From: Lepidodermella squamata
Taxonomy: Eukaryota; Gastrotricha
Assembly (NCBI GenBank): GCA_047495785.1
Contig: JBLDXI010000001.1
Span: 806,001 to 870,000 of the forward strand
DNA: 64,000 bases
Direction of reading: 5' to 3'
In this document: piece after piece, positions 55,761-64,000 of the stretch
Numbering within the stretch: the stretch's first letter is position 1
Layout: each line of letters begins with the position of its first letter
The notes under the pieces: generated by a model
What the model saw: only the letters and a program-made list of their open reading frames with translations
What the model was told of the DNA's origin: nothing
Database searches by the model: none
Made by a program: the position numbers and the translations under genes

Positions 55761-56811
55761 GTTCCGAAAAATTTCTGACAAGTGACAGAACATTTTGAAT
55801 TGACTTTCTCCACCTCTATTTTCCTGTTGTAATATTTAGCTAATGCTTAGAATATGCAAATTGCATAGAAGTTGATTTGTTTATCCGCTGAGAATAAACT
55901 TAGTATATCGGGCATTTGCGTTGAATTTCGGTTTTTCTTGAAAAAATGTCTTTCGACCTCAGGCGTCGCGAACATTAATTCGAAATTCGCGTAAATAAAA
56001 TCAAAACGTCGCGCAAAACATTAAGATGTGTGCAAAGTAAACAAAGCGCGACACGTGATACGTGGCGTAACCAGGAACTTTTTTGGTAGTTGTTAAGGTT
56101 CTGAGAGTGAAATTTTCATTTTCCCCCAGGAGAATCCAAGGTCGACGAGTGGGGATTTTCAGTAGGAAATATCGGCATTATCGGGATTTGGAGCAATACG
56201 AGAAAACTTTTGGGAATTATGCAAACATTTCTTCCACGTTATAAGTAATTTTAGCCATTTTATAGGGAAAATAGGCCGAAGAGGGGTTTTGAGTTTTCAG
56301 TTAGGTAGTTGTTTGAACAACCAAAACAACCAGCTGGTTACGCCCCTAACGGCATTACAGTTAAATATACCTCGATACCTTGATTAATCGATTTATTATA
56401 ATTGATGATTAAACACCAAAGTTGCTGAAGATTTTGCTCGAGCGATCGTGGCTTTCTCTTTTATATATTTCTTCTGCCATTCTTGCGAATAGCCTCAATT
56501 GTGGTATGTGGTCTAACGATATTTGTCATCGACACTACTGGTATTGCAAGCTATTTGCTCAGTGATCGCATTCGTAATTCGGTACCCACACTTGCCAATA
56601 TGCTGCGCCTCAGTGAAAAATGGTGGTCGCAACGCGATCGATACCCGGGAGCTTCCTAATAAAGATTGATCGATTGAAAATATTTGCGATATTCCTTTTG
56701 GCAAATCGCTCACACTTCCCCATTTGAGCTGCTGACAATGATTTTTTTTCAAAATTGAAGATAAAATTGACGTAATCAAGCCGCTTTTATTTCGCATTTT
56801 TTAATCTAACT
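55761..56811. other. Intergenic, downstream part of duplication unit 2
   Basis: It contains the uninserted counterpart of 53535-53690 at about 56530-56690 (CATTCGTAATTCGGTACCC). No gene. Confidence 0.5.
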
Positions 56812-57982
56812 TTAGTCAAAGCAGACAGTTTTAACAATTTCCGCCGATACCAGATACGGATCAGCGTTACCAGCCGGTCGGCGGTCTTCGAAGTAACCGC
56901 AACCACTCTCAGCACATCTCGTCGGAATTCGAACACATGCGTCGCGGCACCCAACTCCCCACCGAAACTGATCCATATGACCACCTAAAATCCTAATTTT
57001 GTTCTCCTCGCCGCCTTTCAGGTCGTATATCGCCAAGTGCTCAGGATGCCGCTTTTCCAGCTTTTGACAAGCCTCCTTAATTGATCTGTTAATATTATTA
57101 AATTTATTAAAAATATTCGCGAAGGGCGACTATCAAAACAAACACTATCCCGATATGAGGAGTCCGCATTTCTTGAGTAGAAAAGTTGAAGTGCGCCCCC
57201 GTTGTGTAGTGACTCCCGAGTTCGGCAACCGGCTTCGGTGCCATCGTGAAGTCGACGCCGAAATCTTCGCAAACTCGCTGTAGGATATAGCGAGATACCC
57301 ACAGGTGATCGCCGGCCAAAATACCCTCACATGGGCCGACTTGAAATTCCCATTGAGCGAGAACTGACTCCGCATTTGTGCCATCAATTTTAAGGCCGGC
57401 GTAGAGGCAAGCTCGAAGGTGGGAATCCGCAACATAGCGACCAATGACCTTCACGCCACCAGCGCCACAATGACTGGGACCTAAGCCTTGTCTGGGCAGA
57501 CCGCCTTTCGGCCAACCAAGCGGCTCACCATGAATGTCGACTAGGATATATTCCTGTTCGATGCCGAACCATGGGTGAAGATTTTTAGCCTTATCCATAA
57601 CCGCCTTACATTTGGCGCGGTGATTCGTATGAGCCGGCTCGCCATTCTTCATGTAAGTTTCGCAAAGAACGAGTTTATTACGCCCGCGGAGATGCGGATC
57701 GCGGAAAATCGCAACAGGCCTCAGGGTCATTTCAAGAATATCGGATGTGGCCCTATCCATAGGGTTTGACAGGGTGATTGATTCCCATTCTGGGAGGTGG
57801 GAGACGTCTCTTGGCTCAAAGTCCAATATCTTGCTTTTCCCACGCATTTGATTGCCGGCAAAGGGGCAGACCCAGATGTAGGTGGCAATGACTTTGTCGT
57901 GGCCACAGTCCAGCTCGGCATACCGTTCGTAGACAGCATTGCTGAGAACTGAATTTTTCGACTCGAATAGCAGTCCAGACAT
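56812..57982 (-). CDS. Glutamine-synthetase-like protein 1 (FDGSS loop lost)
   Basis: Two exons (57982-57144, 57085-56812) sum to 1113 nt, 370 residues, the usual animal size. Landmarks: NKLVLCETY, HPWFGIEQEYILVD, GLGPSHCGAGG, GTNAES...QWEFQVGPCEG, TTGAHFNFST and GYFEDRRPAGNADPY. The glutamate ligands of the metals (EQE, NAE, QWE, FEDRR) and the metal-binding His are retained. The segment that normally reads WNFDGSS, supplying the aspartate that accepts the ammonium proton, is replaced (LPEWESITLSNPMDRATSD). Catalysis of glutamate + ammonia + ATP to glutamine is therefore doubtful. The start is the ATG at 57982, preceded by an ATTTCAG acceptor-like site. Confidence 0.8.
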
Positions 57983-58381
57983 TCTGATATCGCTGAAATT
58001 CCACAATTTTAGATGTGCAACAAAATTAAGAAATCACATGATAATGAGCACAGAGCCCGGGCAGACGGCTATAGGGACTGGCGATAAAGTTTCTGCATGA
58101 CAAATAGGATATGACATTTGGAATTTTTTGCTGCTCTGGAGGGCAAACAGCCAGAACAAACATTTCCCTACAGACGCGATACAGCAGTCAATAAACTCAG
58201 CAATGTCGTTTATTTTATATTTTGCAAAAATCGGTGTAGGATCCATCATATATTATTATTATACATATACTGTAAGGCGAAAAATCGTGATTGAGAAATA
58301 TATCGCTGAGGAGCTATACAGTATAATGCAAGCAACCAGAGATATAAATTTTAAGGCACATTTTCCGGGTCATCATCAGAA
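57983..58381. other. Intergenic between the two GS-like genes
   Basis: A 399-nt spacer. AATTTCAG just upstream of the GS-like 1 start suggests a leader splice. No other feature. Confidence 0.45.
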
Positions 58382-59552
58382 TTATTCGTCCAAACAGGTT
58401 GTTTGAACAATCAGCTGGGTGACAACGTAAGGATCAGCATTGCCAGACGGCCTGCGGTCTTCGATATAGCCACTGCCGACCTCGGCGCATCTGCCCGGGA
58501 TTCGAACTGATGTTGATCGCGTTCCGATGCCCCATGTAAAGTTGTCTCGTTTCGATTTTGAGAGTCGCGATTTGTTCTCCTCACCACCCGTCAAATCGTA
58601 CTTTTCCAGGTGAAATGCGTGCTTTTTCTCCAATTTTCGACACGCATCTTCCATAGCCCTGGAAAATAAAAATAAATAAATTAAGCCAAAAAAAACAGTC
58701 GTGAAAACCCCACTTTAAGCCACCAGGTTTGCGCATTTCTTCCGTTGAAAAATTGCAATGAGCCCCTGTGGTAAAGGCTTCGTCAGCCTCCTTAACCGGC
58801 TTCGGCGCCATTGTATAATCGACCCCGAACTCTTCGCAAACTCGCTGGAGAAGATAACGAGCGACCCAGACGTGGTCCGGCACTGTGATACCTTCAGCTG
58901 GGCCAACTTGGAACTCCCATTGCCCGGGTACAGCCTCGGCATTTGTGCCGTCGATTTTAAGACCGGCGTAAAGACACGCGCGAAGATGAGAATCGGCAAC
59001 GTAGCGGCCAATGACCTTCGCCCCACCAGCGCCGCAATGGCTCGGGCCAAGACCCTGCCTCGGGATGCCCCTTTTAGGCCAGCCCAGCGGTTCCTTATTC
59101 ACATCCACCAAAATAAATTCCTGTTCGATACCAAACCAGGGATGGAAGTCTTTCGCCTTTTCCAAAATTTGCCTGCAGGTAGCTCGATGGTTCGAAGCTG
59201 GTGGTTCGCCGTTTTTCAAGAAGGTCTCGCAAAGGACCAGCTTATTCTTCCCCCTTAAAAACGGATCAGGAAATATTGCGACAGGGTGGAGGTAAAGCTC
59301 AAGTAGGGTTGAGTGCATATCTGTGACGTCTTCCATGGTTACAGCATCCCATTTCGGCAGTTGAGCTGGGTCGGTTGGTTCGAAGTCTAGCACCTTACTT
59401 TTGCCTCGCATTTGGTCGCCGAAGAACGGGCAAACCCAGATGTAAGTCGCGACGACTTTGCTGATGTCTTTGTCCAGCTCAGCATATCGGTCGTAGACCC
59501 TGTGGCTGAGTACGTTATTCTTGGACTCAAGCAGAGAGCCGAAATTTGACAT
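58382..59552 (-). CDS. Glutamine-synthetase-like protein 2 (FDGSS loop lost)
   Basis: Two exons (59552-58714, 58658-58382) sum to 1116 nt, 371 residues. The first exon is 839 nt, identical in length to GS-like 1, so the intron position is shared. Landmarks: NKLVLCETFLKNGEP, HPWFGIEQEFILVD, GTNAEAVPGQWEFQVGPAEG, TTGAHCNFST and GYIEDRRPSGNADPY. As in copy 1, the WNFDGSS loop is missing (LPKWDAVTMEDVTDMHST). The two genes are a tandem duplication that has since diverged. Possible fates are a weak synthetase, a different amine ligase or a structural protein such as lengsin. Confidence 0.8.
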
Positions 59553-59981
59553 TTTTTCAATATAATTTTCCTGGGAAAATAAATAGCACACTATATTTCG
59601 GTAGCGCCAATTTGCGCCACTGCGCGCCAGTTACAGCCACCCGCGGCGCCGCGTACTTGAGTGTGTGCAAACAAGGCAAACACCGCATATTCTCGCCGTG
59701 GGATAACGCCCGCACTCGGGCGGTTTAAAGTTAAGCCTTGAACTATTCCAAAATTCAATGAACGGTGTTGACTTAAAGCGCATACTTCGACACGCTATCG
59801 ATTTCCGAGTATTGAAATGAGAAATGGATAAAATAACACGTCTTTCCGGGGTGTCTTTGTTAAAACACTGATGAAACCATCGATGCGGTGAGTACCAGCA
59901 GTATATTAACCCCAAAATTCCAGAATTTCAGCATTAATAGTCAATTCTGCATCATTTTCAAACCCAATTTCGAACAAAGCT
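59553..59981. other. Divergent promoter region
   Basis: A 429-nt spacer between GS-like 2 (minus) and the membrane-protein gene (plus). No element is identified beyond GC-rich patches near 59640. Confidence 0.4.
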
Positions 59982-60926
59982 ATGCTATCAGCTGTAACAG
60001 TGGTTGTAGCCATTTCTTCGTGCATTTCAATTTTGCACGCGGAGCCACCTCAACTGGCTCCTGGTGTTGGCGCTTCAATCGGTCGCCAGTGGTATCATCA
60101 GCTGGCGTCAAACAATTCAACAGCCATGGTCGAATTCGTAAATTCATTGCCGACGCTCTGTTCATCAAACGACGCCGCGGAAGATTTGCCTGTTCGAATG
60201 ATGGCCGCCTACTACGACGCCAATAAGTTGGCGCAACCCGACTGCACCGAGCCGACGTTCGATTCCTGCATGGTTTCCATTGGCGGCGATACCCTCAAGC
60301 GATGGCTGGAGTTTCGCTATCAAGCGCCGTATGTGTGCCAATTTATTTCTTACCAAAATCAATCTTTAATAGACCAACTTGACTCGCTCCTTGTAAATTC
60401 CCGGTATTATGAGCAAATTAAGGTGGCGATTGAGAATTTTTTTATTCGTTGCGCCATATCTCAAATTTTCTGGTTGCCCAAGATGGAAAATGAGTTTAAT
60501 ATTGCCCGTGGGTTAGTTTACGTTTTCCTTATTACAATCGGTCTTCTATTTGCTTGCATCTGCTCGAAAGTATTGATAGTTTTCGCATTGCAAATGACAT
60601 TAGGGGAAATTCTTATTTCAATTTCGTTCCTACTAACTGATGACATCGTCAATGATAACATCTCGCCGCATCTGATCTGCCTTATTTTTCGTTACGCCCT
60701 TACTGTGCGCTTTCTTTTCTACAACTGTCCCAAAAACTCGGAAATAGGAAAGCTTTTAATGCTAGTGAAATGCTGCGCGAAACAAATTGTTGTGAATTCG
60801 CGAAAGCGAAAGGCGGCTACTTTCGATGAAGAAGCTCTCGTACCCGCATTAGACAGTCCGCCGAAAAATCCGCCTCGCAGAACAACTCGTAGTTCTAATG
60901 CTTCAAATCGTAATAACGCTGCTTGA
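59982..60926 (+). CDS. Unrecognised membrane protein with signal peptide
   Basis: 314 residues in one open frame. A signal peptide (MLSAVTVVVAISSCISILHA) leads to an ectodomain of about 150 residues with four or more cysteines (PTLCSSND, PDCTEPTFDSC, YVCQF). Two or three hydrophobic segments follow (RGLVYVFLITIGLLFACIC, a second to about 216, LICLIFRYALTVRFLFY), then a basic, Ser/Asn-rich cytoplasmic-type tail (SRKRKAATFDEE, NPPRRTTRSS). I do not recognise the family. A short unrecognised intron is possible in the membrane region. Confidence 0.55.
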   Translation: MLSAVTVVVAISSCISILHAEPPQLAPGVGASIGRQWYHQLASNNSTAMVEFVNSLPTLCSSNDAAEDLPVRMMAAYYDANKLAQPDCTEPTFDSCMVSIGGDTLKRWLEFRYQAPYVCQFISYQNQSLIDQLDSLLVNSRYYEQIKVAIENFFIRCAISQIFWLPKMENEFNIARGLVYVFLITIGLLFACICSKVLIVFALQMTLGEILISISFLLTDDIVNDNISPHLICLIFRYALTVRFLFYNCPKNSEIGKLLMLVKCCAKQIVVNSRKRKAATFDEEALVPALDSPPKNPPRRTTRSSNASNRNNAA

Positions 60927-61324
60927 AACTGTTCTCTCGTCTATTTTGAACTAACAATGTCTTTTTTGAGAAACTAGCCCACTTCTGTAATTTTTCGAGT
61001 CTCAATCTCTTGTACAGTTCGGTTAAAGTTTTGCCGCCGCTTTTTTCAATTATTCGCGAAGGTTACTTATTACTATTGTTATGAAAAATGACAGTCTTGT
61101 TTTTCGGCTGAACTAACAATTTTGATTTTGTGAGCTTGGGAACTTTTACTTTCAACGTAAATTGTTGCTTTTACGTGGACGTTTTTTATGATGTATAAAA
61201 AATAAAATCACGAGATTTCGGCTCCATGGTTGAAGAAAACTTGGAAACCGACAAGCTTTCAATAATTAATTTTTGTGTTTTTTTGTTATTTAGAGCTTTG
61301 TTTTACATTGAAATTCTGCATCGC
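60927..61324. other. Intergenic, no gene recognised
   Basis: A 398-nt spacer. An AATAAA near 61200 may end the upstream gene; TTGTTATTTAG at about 61293 is an acceptor-like site before the next start. Confidence 0.4.
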
Positions 61325-63618
61325 ATGGCGGTTTTTCTGTCGCAAGCCGCGCTCGACAACCACGTTCGCGCAGAGATCTCGCGCCAGATCCCGGCCAGCT
61401 TCGCCGATTCTATGCTCGCGGCGACTTTGGTACCGCCGATCATCACCGCTCCGTTTATCGCCCCTTCAGGGTGCTTGCAGTCTCGGTCGGAAATTTGCCT
61501 TTTCCCGACAGTCCCGTTCTGGGCACAACAACAAGCAGCTGCCTATCAAATGCAAATGCAGTTTCAGCAAGCCTCCTCGAGCTTTTTGCCATCTTTTTCA
61601 CCCTCTCCGAAGCCTAAAGAGACCGGGCGCCGCGAAAAAATCTGCCGCTTTTGTAACACCAAGCGAAGCAGCAACCACTTTCAACGGCACGTTCGGAATT
61701 GCAAAGCGGCGAAAGCCAGGAATGTCTCGATGGAGGAGCGCGAAATTGCCGCCACTATGGGCATCACGGCGGAAGCCCGCGACCGCGATGCCCTGCTAGA
61801 AAAGGTGTCATCCAAGGTCGCCAGTGTCGTGTCTAGAGGCCTCTCACGCGAGATACGGCCAATCAAGTGTCCGAATTCTGTTTCGAAACTTCCCGTCATC
61901 GTCGAGCGACCAGCTACATCGACTACGTCGGGCCAGCTTAAGCAATGCAGCGAACATTTCAAGACGCTAATTGAGCTGTATCACGGTGGTAGTCGCTACA
62001 GATGGCTGCCCAAGAAGAAATCGAATACCAGGAAAGCAAAGAAAACTCGTCTCGCGTCGATTTTCACTCTATCAAGGACCTACAACCTCGAACAACTGGA
62101 GAGTTTCGACCACTGGGATCGATTTTTCGAGTCGGGTGGCGCCATCTTACGTTTGAATCAGCCGAAAGTTGTCAAAAAATCGAAGGGCAAAAGCAAGCCG
62201 GCTACAGTCGGTCGCCGTGCCCAGTACTCTCGGATCAAAGAGCTAGGCGACTTTGTTTCCTGGCTTGCGGCGAATGGTCACATCGTCGAATCTCCGAAGC
62301 TGAAATCATTGCTCTTGGATACAACGTCGCAGCTTCTCCAAGGCTCAAAACGAGAAAGCGGCCTCAAGAAAACCGAAAGAGCGAAGTTTGCCCATGACAT
62401 GGAGCTACCGATGAAATTTTACCAGCACATCGACGAGCTGATCGCTGAACGCCGAAAGGGGCTGAACCTTTACGGGCTCAAAATCGCTCGAATTGCAGTT
62501 GCGGCCAATTCTCATACCGGTTGCCGGTGAGTAACAGCTTCGTCTTAATTTTTCAAAGATTCAACAAACGTGAAAAATTTTTTGTAATTTTTTATCGATC
62601 ATTTAAATTATTTTTCCAAATTCCATTTCACGTCAAAAAGCATAAATTTCTAAAAAAAATCGTGCGATCGGGAATTTTTCAAATTTAATTTTAATTTAAT
62701 TTGAGGGCAATTTTCAAGTTCAAATGCATAAATTTCCAAGGTTGAATTTGATCGGAAATTCCATCAATCCTTAAAACAAACAAATCACCGATTCTGGAAT
62801 CGATTATTCGCTTCAGTTTATTTCGCTCAAGTATTCAAATAATTTGGTGCTCACCACCGATTCAGAGGTGGACAAAATATTCAAGGTTTTATCATTTCCA
62901 GCTTTTTCATCGTCATTTTTTATTTTTCAGAGCTTCTGGAATTCGGAAAATGAAACTTACTGAGTGGAAAGCGAGGGATGGCGATGCTGATGGAGAAGGT
63001 TGGGTTTGTGTTGAGGTAAAAGGAATGAAAAACTCGATTTCTGGATTCCCGTTCGTCACCTTCGACCCCGCAACAGCCGCCTTAATTCAAAGCTACATCG
63101 ATAATGACCGGCCGGCGTCGAAAAACAAGCGGGTTTTTTTGACTCAAAAACGAACAAGAATCAGTTCCTCGACGCTGAACGAGTACGCAAACCTCGGTTG
63201 GCCGTCGTTCAAAGAAAAGTTTCAGCCGAATTTCAGCCGGCCGCTCAGTGATACCTTTACACTTACCACCCAGCGCCGAGCAATCAATACTACTACGCGT
63301 TCAGAGAAGGACCCCGACCAGCCGCCTCAGGCCAAAGTTAATCAGGCGTTGGTGCAAAGTGAGCCCACGGGCGAGTCGGTCTATACCCTCACCGCTGCAG
63401 TTTCGGAGGCGATCGGGGTCGCAAAATGGGCGTACTACAAGTGTGCGAACCGCCTTGATCCGTCGAACCCAGAGCTACGCCCGTTCGCATACAGGCCTGT
63501 CAAAGCCGTCCCGCTTTCATCAAACAACACCGAGGGGTCTAAGGAGTCGAAGGATAGTGAAGACGAAAATTCCTCGAGCGAAGACGAAAATTCCAGCAGC
63601 GACGATGACTGCTGCTAA
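61325..63618 (+). CDS. Zinc-finger protein with tyrosine-recombinase-like C-terminal region
   Basis: Two exons (61325-62526, 62931-63618) sum to 1890 nt, 629 residues. The start MAVFLSQAAL is preferred over an ATG at 61226 because TTATTTAG lies between. Residues about 104-123 form a CX2CX7HX3HX3C finger (CRFCNTKRSSNHFQRH). A basic region follows. Across the splice, TGCRASGIRKMKLTEW, then KNSISGFPFVTFD, RRAINTT and VAKWAYYKCANR resemble, in order, the Arg box, beta strands, second basic box and catalytic Tyr of tyrosine recombinases such as Cryptons and their domesticated derivatives. The tail is acidic/Ser-rich (SSSEDENSSSDDDCC). It lacks flanking repeats that I can see, so it is more likely a domesticated gene than a live element. 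Confidence 0.55.
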
Positions 63619-64000
63619 AGTATTATTGTCTTGTGTTGTAGTTGATTTTTTACTTGATTTTTCGGCGCTCACATTGATCAAACTTGTGGAAGAAATTTTC
63701 AAAAGAATTAAATAATACAGAAATTCGGGAAGATAAAATTTCATTTTTCGGCGCAAAAAAACGGCGCAAAAAATCTTTTTTTCATCTGTTGCTATGTTCG
63801 CGCTCAATATTTAAAAAATTACGCTTGATCCTCACATTTTTATTATCTTCTTTACTATCTTCTCGTTTGATATATTGCTCGCGTAATTTCACGATGTCTG
63901 ATTTCATGATGTCATGTGATTTCTGTCACAAAAGTTGTTATCCAATTTGGTCTATCGTATCAATAAAAACGCTCGAGTTACGGCGATTACGCGATCTGAG
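63619..64000. other. Right edge, no gene recognised
   Basis: It holds the 3' region of the zinc-finger gene and AT-rich sequence to the window end. Confidence 0.45.

Noticed and set aside
1-64000. CRISPR arrays, bacterial operons or prophage
   Set aside because: The window is spliced eukaryotic DNA; no regularly spaced identical repeats were seen.

Overview
This 64 kb window is animal nuclear DNA. Genes are interrupted by many short GT-AG introns (about 40-60 nt, with a few of 150-450 nt), the poly(A) signal is AATAAA, and the recognisable proteins are metazoan: exocyst subunit Sec3, protein kinase D, sigma-like glutathione S-transferases and type II glutamine-synthetase relatives. Tiny introns, EB-like cysteine modules, close same-strand gene spacing and splice-acceptor-like sequences just upstream of many start codons suggest a compact-genome invertebrate, perhaps an ecdysozoan (nematode-, nematomorph- or tardigrade-grade). 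Sequence alone does not settle the taxon.

Layout. 1-650: a broken, unrecognised minus-strand coding trace running off the left edge. 2.3-3.9 kb (-): secreted PAN/apple-like protein with a probable GPI tail. 7.3-10.1 kb (-): EXOC1/Sec3, complete. 10.5-11.4 kb (-): RRM plus two CCHC knuckles, glycine-rich. 13.4-13.9 kb (-): small four-exon protein of unknown role. 14.6-15.7 kb (-): membrane protein with an LRAT/PLAAT-like catalytic triad, bracketed by two copies of a 420-bp direct repeat. 16.8-23.7 kb (-): one very large multi-exon gene for a secreted protein built from five long cysteine-rich repeats.

The centre (24.9-44.6 kb, +) is a tandem array of 18 small paralogous genes. Seventeen have no intron; one has a possible 39-nt intron. 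Each encodes a short uncharged N-terminus (usually MGxFxTSN...TN..G), one membrane segment and a Thr/Ser/Pro-rich, often basic tail. I recognise no named family. A complete antisense protein kinase D gene sits inside the array and splits it 11 + 7. Mariner-like MITEs lie between some members.

46-54.7 kb is repeat-rich: a small secreted-peptide gene, a 3.1-kb terminal-inverted-repeat element, a foldback element, a tRNA-derived SINE, a TA-flanked MITE and an insertion carrying telomere-like repeats. The last two lie in a duplicated block with two intact GST genes (51.6-52.6 and 54.8-55.8 kb); the other copy of the block preserves both empty sites. 56.8-59.6 kb (-) holds two tandem glutamine-synthetase-like genes that lack the catalytic FDGSS loop. 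60.0-60.9 kb (+) is an unrecognised membrane protein. 61.3-63.6 kb (+) is a zinc-finger protein with a tyrosine-recombinase-like C-terminal region.

Exon boundaries were read by eye. For nine genes the summed exon lengths divide exactly by three, which supports those models. No database search was possible.
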